Shown in pieces: positions 19,201 through 26,702 of a stretch of DNA of 64,000 bases (the first letter of the stretch is position 1; every line of letters begins with the position of its first letter). Position numbers and translations under genes: made by a program. Location: contig CAZZJC010000028.1 of NCBI GenBank assembly GCA_964654285.1, positions 1-64,000 on the forward strand, in the 5' to 3' direction. Source of the stretch: BJHQ01 sp964654285 (GTDB taxonomy: Bacteria; Planctomycetota; UBA11346). The notes below the pieces were generated by a model that did no database searches, was not told the origin of the DNA, and worked only from the letters and a program-made list of their open reading frames with translations.

Positions 19201-21433
19201 TGGCCACGCTCTCACTGATCCGCACGCGATGCTCGGCGAGCTCGGCGACGATCTCGTCGACCTCGGCGAAGCGGCCTTCAAGATCCTCGATCTGCGCTGA
19301 AAGCCGCGCGTTCTGCTCATCGCAGGCTTCCGGCGTGGTGCACAGCGCCAGGGCGGCGGTCGCAGCCTGGGCCAGGAGCTGCGCCTGCACCGTCCAGGCG
19401 GCGCGGCCCTCGACCCCGGCGAGCTCCTTGCGCCGGCGATCGAGCACCGCGCGGGCGCGGTTGGCCGTGGCCAGCACCTGGGCGATGCGGCCGAGGATGG
19501 CGGTGCGCTGGTTCGCGTCCTCGATCGCCAGGCCGTTGACGGTCTCGACCAGAAGGTCGCAGCCGGCGGCGATCGCGGCCAGACGCTCGGCGATCGGCTT
19601 CGCCTCGACCACGGTGGCGAGGCCCGCGCCCTTGGCTTCAAGCTCCGCGACCTCGGCCGCCTGCGGCGCCAGGGATGATTCCGCGAGCAGGAATTCCACC
19701 GCCTGCTGCGACAGCTCGGTGGCGGCCTTGGCGATCCGGGCATCGAGGGCGATGCAGGCCGGGACATCGATGAAACGCACGGACTTCAACTGGTCGACCT
19801 GCCCGCGCAGGCTGCGCAGGTGGGCGAGCGGGACGGTGAAGGCGTCGACGGTGTCCTTCTTCGCGAAGGCGAGGTCGCGCAGGGAGGCCTCGACCGTGGC
19901 GGTCTGCCGCACCAGGCGTTCGCCGGCCTGCTGCGCCAGGGCCTCGACCTTGACGAACTCGTCGACCACCTGCTCGGCGGTGCTGCGCAGGGCGATGAGG
20001 CGCTCGCGGCAGCCGCCCGTCTCGGCCTCGCCCAGCCAGGGATAGCTGTCGAGCGTGCGCTGGGCGCGCTTGACCAGGTCGTCGTAGAGTTCCCGGGTCG
20101 GGGCCGGATTGGCGACCGTGCGCCCGAGCTGCCCGAGATCGCTGATCGCCCGCACGAGCTCGCGGTTGCCGATGCGGCCCAGGGCCGAATCGGCGGCGGG
20201 CGGCGGCAGGCGGTCCTCATCGCAGAAGGGCGAGCGCCAGACCTGCACGGTGTGGATCCGGCCCGGCTCGGGTTCGGCGCGCAGGGTCACCAGGCGGCCG
20301 TCCGGCACCCGGCAATAGCTGTGCACGTGCATCGGCGTCTGCATGCTGCGCTCGATCACGTCGTAGATCAGGATCAGGTAGGTGCCCAGGTCGCGGCGGT
20401 AGAAGATGTAGGCGACATGCTCGCCGCTGGGTCCGCGCAGGACGCGCTTGAATTCCATCCCGCTCGCATCGACCGGGAAGGTCTTGTGCGAACCGTCGCT
20501 GAGGCAGTAGCCGCCGGGATAGACCAGGCCATGGCCCTCGGGGAGCTGCTGGCAGGCCTGGCCGATCGCGTCGATGCGCACCACCTGCCGGGTGGTGCGG
20601 CTGTAGACGAGGTAGCGGAAGTCCTTCTCGCGGTACGGCCGGATCTTGAGCAGGATGGCCGATTCGAGGCTGGCGAAGTGGATCTCGGCGTCGTCCAGAC
20701 CCTGGGTCGGATCGTCAACCGGTTCAGCGTAGACCCCCTGGCCGGTCGCGGTGTTGTCCTCGACCTTCACGGTCAGGTCGCCGTGCACGCATTCGACGAA
20801 GATCGTATCGAGGATGTTGATGTGCGGATGCGCGCCCTGGACGTGCATTTCGCGGGTGGTGCGGGTCCAGGTGAAATCGTGGCTGACCGGGAACTGGTAG
20901 TCGGGCAGGCCCCGGTTGTCGAGGTAGGCCACTGATCCGTCCGCCCGGCGATCCCAGCGCAGCACGCGCAGGTCGGTCAGGCGCGAACCGGTCTGGAAGG
21001 CGGCCAGCAGCCGGGTCGCGGTCGCCCGCAGGTGGAGCAGCCGGGCCTCCTTGTAGTACTGGAAGACCTCGGCGAAGTCCTTGACGAACTCCGGTTGCGC
21101 CGTGATCCGCGCCGGCACCGGCACCAGGCTGCCGCCCTGCTCTTCGAGCTCGATCAGGACCTCGGCCGGGCTGATCCGCGATTGCAGCCCGAGCACCACC
21201 TCGAAGCCCAGGATGAACCGCCCATCGACATGCACCAGATCGCGCGGCTGGCAGGCATGCTCGGTCCGCACCCGCCAGGTGGTGACGAGTTCGAGCTTCG
21301 TCCCGCCGAACAGCTCCTGCCGCCGCGTCGCCAGCCTCCCGGCCGCCGCCGCCAGCTCCGCCGCCTGGCCTTCCAGGCGGCGGCGGACCACATCATAGGT
21401 CGTGGCGTCAAGCGACGCGGAGGCATCGGTCAT
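16232..21433 (-). CDS. Giant AAA ATPase (DUF3686, 'DNA repair ATPase' type)
   Basis: A 1733-residue protein. The N-terminal 400 residues are beta-rich. Residues about 430-900 are long Ala/Glu/Arg-rich helices predicted to form coiled coils. An AAA domain follows with Walker A PPGYGKTT at 1261-1268 (K1266), Walker B VLLLIDDIQH near 1322-1331 and a downstream AMAGNPYTESGDRF sensor region. A Pro-rich linker precedes a final helical segment. From memory this matches the DUF3686 family often labelled 'DNA repair ATPase', whose biochemical role is not established. It follows the flotillin and NfeD-like genes on the same strand, suggesting a membrane-linked machine rather than classical repair. Confidence 0.8.
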   Translation of the reverse strand: MTDASASLDATTYDVVRRRLEGQAAELAAAAGRLATRRQELFGGTKLELVTTWRVRTEHACQPRDLVHVDGRFILGFEVVLGLQSRISPAEVLIELEEQGGSLVPVPARITAQPEFVKDFAEVFQYYKEARLLHLRATATRLLAAFQTGSRLTDLRVLRWDRRADGSVAYLDNRGLPDYQFPVSHDFTWTRTTREMHVQGAHPHINILDTIFVECVHGDLTVKVEDNTATGQGVYAEPVDDPTQGLDDAEIHFASLESAILLKIRPYREKDFRYLVYSRTTRQVVRIDAIGQACQQLPEGHGLVYPGGYCLSDGSHKTFPVDASGMEFKRVLRGPSGEHVAYIFYRRDLGTYLILIYDVIERSMQTPMHVHSYCRVPDGRLVTLRAEPEPGRIHTVQVWRSPFCDEDRLPPPAADSALGRIGNRELVRAISDLGQLGRTVANPAPTRELYDDLVKRAQRTLDSYPWLGEAETGGCRERLIALRSTAEQVVDEFVKVEALAQQAGERLVRQTATVEASLRDLAFAKKDTVDAFTVPLAHLRSLRGQVDQLKSVRFIDVPACIALDARIAKAATELSQQAVEFLLAESSLAPQAAEVAELEAKGAGLATVVEAKPIAERLAAIAAGCDLLVETVNGLAIEDANQRTAILGRIAQVLATANRARAVLDRRRKELAGVEGRAAWTVQAQLLAQAATAALALCTTPEACDEQNARLSAQIEDLEGRFAEVDEIVAELAEHRVRISESVASRRSQLADARARSADRLATAAERLLTTIARRAKASANLDELSAYLAADVLVRKYRDQVDQLRALGAVVRADDLDGRLKAAREDAARTIRDRTDLSAGEGQVRLGRHAFTVNRQAPELALIPRRTEEGVHLEFQLAGTDLAWPCAEATATATTAATPGVDSEVVEQLLESEDSRTCRAEWLAWLALQRRAPGAGILDESAALALAREIAADSPDGGFERGIHDADAARILVALDHLGRSAGLLRFSPACRAAAVLGWAGCPDTAWRERLATEAVSLDRLRQAGLVVPAWDILAADCQRLVGAADADAGAYLAEELARDRGRSFVLSGEAVSLGGLLAEWIRLHPADRSLDEALHALAADPAAALRLATAWIRAVTPPELQAAVPEAAAGLLTPSLARQRVSARTALTIDGLLSSHPRIRDGRLDLRLDECLARLASHGRDRLPRFRAWRARRTALIAAERRRLRLDEMQPKVLTSFVRNRLVNEVYLPLVGDNLAKQLGAAGAQRRTDSQGLLLLISPPGYGKTTLLEYVAAVLGLAWVKVNGPALGHRTVSLDPAEAPNLSARNEVERINLAFAMGSNVLLLIDDIQHCSPEFLQKFIPLGDGTRRVEGVWRGEARTFDLRGKRFVIAMAGNPYTESGDRFRIPDMLANRADTWNLGEVAGGHSEAFALSYLENCLVANPVLQPLAARPGQDLFRLLRISQGDDGARSELEHPYSGAEVAEVTAVLGHLARARDLLLRVNQTYIASAAQSDADRTEPPFKLQGSYRNMAKIAARVVPALTPDELTQVLLDHYQAEAQTLTSAAEANLLKLKHLAGVANPTEQARWTDLCRGFARRTELSGSDDPQEKAVIMLAKLGERLEGLQAALVHALTGADAARRSDLADLIAQLGQGLAALKPPAPVLLPPPPPPAPVEPPRVEVINTLPAAYGRLFEKQALVIEAVLIPLIERLGQYIGTSQQTRGQLENVAGDLRTWISKTKDSPRIRVDDNG

Positions 21434-21470
21434 GGAACACCGTGGGTGGGGAGGACCGGCTCGAATATTC

Positions 21471-21765
21471 GTAGGGACGCCATGACACCAGCCCTGAGCT
21501 TCAACCCCGGGAATTGCAGATCCCGGTTTTTGCCCGCGTCACGTCGGGAAGCGATGCGGTTTGCCCGGGGGTTCAGCCTCGGGAACGCCGCGCACCAATA
21601 AACCCAGGCGTCCCATAGGAACACGATGACGTCAGCCCAAGGTTTAAACCCCGGGAATCGCGGATCCCAGGGTTCCTCCGCGTCCCGTAGGGACGCGACG
21701 AGGTTAGCCCGGGGTTTCAACCCCGGGTGGATGCACACGGAAACCAACCAGTCCCGTAGGGACGG
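21471..21765. repeat. REP array, family 2, left flank of transposase
   Basis: Repeated short palindromes around GTCCCGTAGGGACG, associated with GGGGTTTCAACCCCGGG-type hairpins, fill the gap downstream of the transposase gene. Clear copies lie near 21680-21727 and 21750-21765; others at 21471-21680 are degenerate. Orientation is inverted relative to the right-flank array. Confidence 0.85.
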
Positions 21766-21793
21766 CTGAAGGTCATGAGAAGGATCTCTGCGT

Positions 21794-22240
21794 TCATCCC
21801 CAGACATGTTTCTCATCCCATTCGATCCCGTGTTTCACCAGGAATCGCCGGTATTCTTCCTGAAAAGTGGAATGCCTATGATGTTCCGCCTGTCCCTCAA
21901 TATAACTTCTCGTATCCGAAATCTGGGACGGACCGATGGTGAATGCCCCGTAGCCTTCCTGCCAAGCGAAGCCAGCGACCCGTTGTTCGTTCATCCATTT
22001 GGATGAACCGCCCTTGATCAACTGGACCAATTTGGCGATGGCCAGCGTCGATGGCACTTGGAGGAGCAAATGGGCATGATCTTCGACCCCTCCGATGCTC
22101 ATGGCGGTGCCGCCATGTTCACGGGTGATGCCGCCAAGATAGGCGTGAAGGCGCGGCAGAACCTCGGCTGAAATCGTCGGCTGACGATTCTTCGTGCTGA
22201 ACACCACATGATAATAGGCGATGACATAGGTATGGGGCAT
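21794..22240 (-). CDS. REP-associated IS200-like tyrosine transposase (RAYT/Y1)
   Basis: A 148-residue single-strand transposase of the Y1 (HUH) family. The metal-binding HUH pair is HAH in EDHAHLLLQV, near residue 55, and the probable catalytic tyrosine lies in RSYIEG, near 122. The N-terminus (YHVVFSTKNRQ) is typical. It has palindromic repeat arrays on both sides and no IS ends of a full element, the arrangement of RAYT genes that mobilise REP sequences. It sits between the flotillin and giant ATPase genes on the same strand. Lower G+C than its neighbours suggests acquisition. Confidence 0.9.
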   Translation of the reverse strand: MPHTYVIAYYHVVFSTKNRQPTISAEVLPRLHAYLGGITREHGGTAMSIGGVEDHAHLLLQVPSTLAIAKLVQLIKGGSSKWMNEQRVAGFAWQEGYGAFTIGPSQISDTRSYIEGQAEHHRHSTFQEEYRRFLVKHGIEWDEKHVWG

Positions 22241-22282
22241 GAATATCGCGGATGGCTGCCGATTGGTGGTTTTCGACTTCAG

Positions 22283-22531
22283 CCGTCCCTACGGGACTGG
22301 CGCTTGGGGTGGATCGGGTCCCGGGGTTGAAACCCCGGGCTAACATCATTGCGTCCCTACGGGACGCAGAAGATGAGGAGAAGACGGTGACACTGGTTCG
22401 TCATGCGGATTGAGGCGGGTTCGGACTGGTGGTTTTCGACTTCCACCGTCCCTACGGGACTCGTGCCTGATGTAAGACTGGGGCCCGGGATTGAAAGCCC
22501 GGGCTAACATCATTGCGTCCCTACGGGACGC
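22283..22531. repeat. REP array, family 2, right flank of transposase
   Basis: Two near-identical units, about 22321-22367 and 22483-22531, each consist of a GGGG/CCCC hairpin ending CCCGGGCTAACATCATTG and a CGTCCCTACGGGACG palindrome. Two further palindromes lie at about 22283-22297 and 22447-22461. Orientation is opposite to the left-flank array. Confidence 0.88.
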
Positions 22532-22585
22532 GACTACGGGCCGCGAACTGGATAAAATCATTAGGGCTGTTTCAGGGGGAATGCC

Positions 22586-24670
22586 TCACCCGGGTTTCAG
22601 GTGGGCGACGAGCTTCTTCGCCAGGCCGGGATCCTTCTGGCTGAGGGAGCTCAGGAAGTTCGCCAGGCTGAGGTTGGCGACATCGCCGGTGCCCCATTGC
22701 GAGAGGACCTTGGTCACGTCCTCGGGCAGGCTGCGGTCGCCGTCGAGGTACTGCTTGCCGACGGTCTGGAGGACCTCGCTGTTCATCACCGTGGCGTCGA
22801 TGCCCTGGCCGACCGAGACCGCCTTGACGAAGCGGTCGAAGAAGCCGCCGTCCCCGCCGACGATCTGGATCTTGGCGCTCTTCATCGCCTCGGCGAGGAT
22901 CGCCGCGTTGCGTTCGGCGACCTGGACGTGGGCGTCGACCTGGACCTTGGCCACGTCGACCTTGGCCTGGAGCCCGAGCCGGTATTCCTCGTGGCTGCGC
23001 GTCGACTCGTTCATCTTCGCCATGGCGGCGGCCTTCTCGTGCAGGCCCTTGGCCTCGGCGAGCATCTTCTCCTCGACCGCGACCGCGTTGGCGTGGCCCT
23101 GCTTCTCGATCGCGTCGGCCTCGGCTTCGCGCACCGCGACCTCGGCCAGACCACGCTTCTTGGCCGCTTCCGCGTCGGCCTCCTTCACCACCGCCTCGGC
23201 CAGGCCGCGCTTCTTGGCGGCCTCGGCCTCGGCCTCCAGGATGCGGGCGCGGGCCAGGCCCTGCTTCTCGGTCGCGACGGCGTCGAGCTCCTTCACCTTG
23301 ATCTGGGCGAGGCCGGTGGCGGCCTCGTTGGCCTGCTTGCCTTCGGCGCGGCGGATGGTGGCGGCGGCCTCCTTCTCGGCTGCGGTCTGGTCGGCCTCGG
23401 CGAGGAGCAGCTTCTCCTTGGCCTGCAACTGGGCCGACTGGTAGGAGCCCTCGGCCTGCACGACCTCCTTGATGCGCAGCTCCTCCGCCGAGCGGTTGGC
23501 GTTGATGATCGCCGCGTCCTTGCTGCGCTTGGCCTCGGCCAGCACGCGCACGTCCTTGATGCGTTCCTCCTCCTCGGCCACGGTCTTCTCGACCGCGACG
23601 CGTTCGCGGATGACCTCGGCGATGGCCTTGCGCTCCTGCGCGATGATCTTTTCCCGTTCGATCTGCGACAGCTCGACGGCGCGCTCGCGCACCACGATCT
23701 CGAGGTCGCGCTCCTTGATGATGCGTTCATTCTCGACCATCACCGCGCCTTCGCGGTTCTTGGCCGCGATCTCGACCTCGCGGTTGGCGAGCTGCTTCTG
23801 CACCGCCAGCTCCTGCTCGACCTGGATCTGGGCCTCGGTGGCGCGCTTCTTCTCTTCCGCCTCGACTTTGGCCTGTTCGGCGCTCTCGCGCGCCTTGTTG
23901 GTGGCGATCTCGCGCAGCTGCTTCGCCTCGGCTTCGGCCTGCTGCCGTTCGAGGGCGAGGATGGCTTCGCGCGCCTCGACATCCTGTTTCTTGATCACCT
24001 TCTGCGCTTCGCGTTCGATCTCGTTCGCCTTGACCTTCTGCGCCGAGGTCAGCTCGATGATCTTCTTGCGGCCCTCGCTGTCGAGGATGTTCTCCGGATC
24101 GAGCATGGTGATCGGGGTCTGCTCCAGGTAGTCGATCGCCGCGTCCTCAAGCTGGTAGCCGTTGAGATCGCGGCCGATGACTTTCACGATCTCGTCTTTG
24201 AACTTGTCGCGCTCGTTGTAGAGATCGACGAAATCCATCCGCTTGCCCACGGTCTTCAGCGCCTCGCTGAACTTGGCGTTGAACAGCTCCTCCAGCGTCT
24301 TGGGATCGCTGGCGCGGGCGACGCCGACGCCGGTCGCGACCTTGAGCACGTCCTCCTCGGTCTTGTTGACCCGGACGAAGAACGTGACCTTGATGTCGGC
24401 GCGGATGTTGTCGGCGCAGATCAGGCCGTTGTTGCCGCGGCGGTCGACCTCGATGGTCTTGACCGAGATGTCCATGACCTCGGCGCGGTGGATGACCGGC
24501 AGCACCACCGAACCCGAGAACGACACCACCGCCCCGCTGCCCTTGGTGACGATCAGGGCGTGGCCCTGGTCGATGGTACGGTAATACAATTTGAGAAACG
24601 CAAAAAGTCCCACCAGCACCACGAAGATGGATCCGGTGATGACGACGGCGATGTAGATGAGCTGGTCCAT
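22586..24670 (-). CDS. Flotillin-like SPFH protein (YqiK type)
   Basis: A 694-residue membrane scaffold protein. One N-terminal membrane segment (about residues 5-28) is followed by an SPFH/Band 7 domain (about 30-200). A very long coiled-coil region (about 210-590) dominated by AEA, EAK and KRGLAEA repeats follows, then a short globular end (about 620-694). This matches bacterial flotillins of the YqiK/FloT group, which oligomerise and organise membrane microdomains. It begins 9 bases after the NfeD/YqiJ-like gene, the usual partner, and precedes the giant ATPase gene, separated from it by a REP transposase. Confidence 0.92.
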   Translation of the reverse strand: MDQLIYIAVVITGSIFVVLVGLFAFLKLYYRTIDQGHALIVTKGSGAVVSFSGSVVLPVIHRAEVMDISVKTIEVDRRGNNGLICADNIRADIKVTFFVRVNKTEEDVLKVATGVGVARASDPKTLEELFNAKFSEALKTVGKRMDFVDLYNERDKFKDEIVKVIGRDLNGYQLEDAAIDYLEQTPITMLDPENILDSEGRKKIIELTSAQKVKANEIEREAQKVIKKQDVEAREAILALERQQAEAEAKQLREIATNKARESAEQAKVEAEEKKRATEAQIQVEQELAVQKQLANREVEIAAKNREGAVMVENERIIKERDLEIVVRERAVELSQIEREKIIAQERKAIAEVIRERVAVEKTVAEEEERIKDVRVLAEAKRSKDAAIINANRSAEELRIKEVVQAEGSYQSAQLQAKEKLLLAEADQTAAEKEAAATIRRAEGKQANEAATGLAQIKVKELDAVATEKQGLARARILEAEAEAAKKRGLAEAVVKEADAEAAKKRGLAEVAVREAEADAIEKQGHANAVAVEEKMLAEAKGLHEKAAAMAKMNESTRSHEEYRLGLQAKVDVAKVQVDAHVQVAERNAAILAEAMKSAKIQIVGGDGGFFDRFVKAVSVGQGIDATVMNSEVLQTVGKQYLDGDRSLPEDVTKVLSQWGTGDVANLSLANFLSSLSQKDPGLAKKLVAHLKPG

Positions 24671-24679
24671 GGCGTTTCC

Positions 24680-25456
24680 TCAGGAAGGGATGCGGGAAGA
24701 CGGTTGCGGGCGTGATGCAGGTGGTGCCGCGAGAGAAGATGGCGCCGGCCCGGCGGCGTTTCCGGCCTCAAGGCCATCCGCCGTGACCAGATGTGGCAGA
24801 GCCCCGACCAGGAAGCGGTCCTTGGCGTCGTCATAGCTGACCACCACCACCTGGTCGCCCTTGCGGAAGGCGGATCCGGGCCGGGCGACCACGTTGAGCA
24901 GGTGCTCGGCCCCGTCGACCAGGCAGACCGCGGTGCCGAAGTCCCCATCCGCTGTCTGGCTGGTGATGCGCGCGACCTTGCCGATGGCGTCCCGGCGCGA
25001 GGCATGGCCGCCGCTGGTCAGGTTGCGGAAGATCAGCTTGAGCGGCCAGATACCCAAGCGGGCGGCTGGTACCGCGGCGATGAACGCCACGGGAAGCAGC
25101 AGCGTCCCGGTCAGCCAGGCCGGGATCAGGCCGCTGACCAGCGGGGCGAGGAAGAGCGCGCCAAGCATGCTGACCGTCCAGGCCGCGAGCAGGAACAGGG
25201 TAAGGACGATGGTGATCGGCACGGTGCCGACCGCGAGAAACTCCAGGAAGCCATGCCAGAATCCAAGGTGATGCCCGGCCTCGCCGAGGCCGTCGTGGCT
25301 GGCGTGGCCCAGGTCTCCCGCGTCATGGCCGTGCCCGAAAAGGTCGAAGTCGAGCGCGCCGAAGATCACCAGCGCCCAGTAGAGGAGGCAGACGCCGAGT
25401 CCGATGGTGAAAACCGCCGTCGGCCATCCGATCATCGCCGCGAGGAACGACTCCAT
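24680..25456 (-). CDS. NfeD/YqiJ-like membrane protein with OB-fold domain
   Basis: A 258-residue protein. The ATG at 25456 gives a hydrophobic N-terminus. It has three to four membrane segments (about 8-32, 75-100, 105-130), the first two separated by a His/Gly/Asp-rich loop (GHGHDAGDLGH). A soluble OB-fold-like domain (about 160-225) contains IGKVARITSQT and FRKGDQVVVVSYDD. This is the arrangement of YqiJ and related NfeD proteins that accompany flotillins. The His-rich loop could bind metal. A longer open frame upstream lacks membrane features and is discounted. Confidence 0.85.
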   Translation of the reverse strand: MESFLAAMIGWPTAVFTIGLGVCLLYWALVIFGALDFDLFGHGHDAGDLGHASHDGLGEAGHHLGFWHGFLEFLAVGTVPITIVLTLFLLAAWTVSMLGALFLAPLVSGLIPAWLTGTLLLPVAFIAAVPAARLGIWPLKLIFRNLTSGGHASRRDAIGKVARITSQTADGDFGTAVCLVDGAEHLLNVVARPGSAFRKGDQVVVVSYDDAKDRFLVGALPHLVTADGLEAGNAAGPAPSSLAAPPASRPQPSSRIPS

Positions 25457-25612
25457 GCGATTGCCCCCCGTGATGGTCGAACCATGGGGGTTCCAATCCC
25501 GGCCGCAAGCCTTGGCTGAATGGCGTTTATGACTGTGTTCGTCCAGGGGTTGGCCATTTATGGCCATGGAGCAAATGCCGGTTTAAAGCCGGCGGTCCCA
25601 GGGCGGCGTGAT

Positions 25613-26587
25613 TCAGGCCAGACGAAGGCGCGGCGCCAATGCGTCGGCGACCAGCGATTCCACCGCGCGCGGTTCGGCTCCGGCGACGATGGCGGTCAGG
25701 GTGACGGTCACCGTGCGCGGCTGGCGTTCGAGCCGGCCGCGGGTGCGGCCAGGATCGTCGAGGCGGGTGACGCTCAGCGACAGCCAGCCATCCGCGCCGG
25801 CGTCGACGAAGGCCTTGAGGTGGCCCGGGATGGCGCCGTCGGGGCCCGCGACCTTGCGACCGAGGCGCCGCAGCGCCTGCCGCACCTGATCTTCGAGGTC
25901 GTGCGGGGCGGGATCCCACACGGCGGTCGTGCTCGCGGCGGCGGCGGCGACGCCGTGCTGGCCGGCGGCGCCGGACCGGCTGACCAGGGTAAGCGCGGTG
26001 TCGGCGAGTTCGGCCAGGGCCCCGGCATCACCACTGTCGAGCGGCAGCACCGGCACCGTACGCCCCGCGGCGATGAGGTGGGCATGCGCGGCGGCGGTCC
26101 GTTCTGCTCCGGCGCGATCGATCTTGGTCAGGGCGACGGCGGACGAGGCCGCGAGCAGGCCCTCCAGGTAGACGGGATTATCCTCGCTGAGCTGACCGAT
26201 GCGGGTGGCATCGACCACGCCCAGGACGCCGACCGGATCGATCCCGGGGCAGCCGCGCACCGCGTCGGCGGTGGCGGCCGGGCCGGCGACGCCGGTCGGC
26301 TCGATGAAGAGCACATCCGGCGCCACCTCGCGCACCAGGGACTCCACCGCCGCGCGCAGATCGCCGATCAGCGTGCAGCAGATGCATCCGGCGGTGACCT
26401 CGCGCACCGCGAAACCGGCGCGGGCCAGGATCGCGCCGTCGATGCCGCTCGGCCCGATCTCGTTCTCGACCACCGCCACGCGCAGGCCGCGTTCTGCGAG
26501 GATCCGCCCCAGGCCGAGGATCAGCGCGGTCTTGCCGGATCCGAGGAATCCGGCCACCACGATCACGCGCGTCGACGATTGGGGCAT
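25613..26587 (-). CDS. CobW/COG0523-family GTPase
   Basis: A 324-residue P-loop GTPase of the family that delivers or handles metals and cobalamin. It has Walker A GFLGSGKT at 13-20, ENEIG at 41-45 and the metal-binding CxCC motif C68-I-C70-C71. The C-terminal CobW_C-like domain is shorter than usual. The start at 26587 is chosen because the longer open frame reads through a REP repeat. Its neighbour mtaB needs zinc and works on a corrinoid, so a metallochaperone or cobamide-related role is attractive but unproven. Confidence 0.85.
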   Translation of the reverse strand: MPQSSTRVIVVAGFLGSGKTALILGLGRILAERGLRVAVVENEIGPSGIDGAILARAGFAVREVTAGCICCTLIGDLRAAVESLVREVAPDVLFIEPTGVAGPAATADAVRGCPGIDPVGVLGVVDATRIGQLSEDNPVYLEGLLAASSAVALTKIDRAGAERTAAAHAHLIAAGRTVPVLPLDSGDAGALAELADTALTLVSRSGAAGQHGVAAAAASTTAVWDPAPHDLEDQVRQALRRLGRKVAGPDGAIPGHLKAFVDAGADGWLSLSVTRLDDPGRTRGRLERQPRTVTVTLTAIVAGAEPRAVESLVADALAPRLRLA

Positions 26588-26598
26588 GGCCTGCTTTC

Positions 26599-26699
26599 GT
26601 AGCGCCGGCTTCAGCCGGCACGGACGGCAGGCTTTAGCCTGCCGCACGGGCGATTCGACTCAGGTTGCACGACCACGCCGGCTGAAACCGGCGCTAGCG
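26599..26699. repeat. REP-like palindromic repeats, family 1
   Basis: A unit starting GTAGCGCCGGCTTCAGCCGGC at 26599 is followed by GGCAGGCTTTAGCCTGCC, and an inverted unit CGCCGGCTGAAACCGGCGCTAGCG lies at 26676-26699. They fill the gap between mtaB and the GTPase gene, which may still form one transcript. Confidence 0.85.
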
Positions 26700-26702
26700 A
26701 CC

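Noticed and set aside
21471..22531. Possible CRISPR array
   Set aside because: The repeats are palindromic, unevenly spaced and inverted around a transposase; there are no regular spacers and no cas genes.
22601..24715. 704-codon open frame opposite the flotillin gene
   Set aside because: It is the antisense of a repetitive coiled-coil gene in high-GC DNA. The product is Leu/Gly/Asp-rich with no family resemblance, whereas the minus strand gives a clear SPFH protein.
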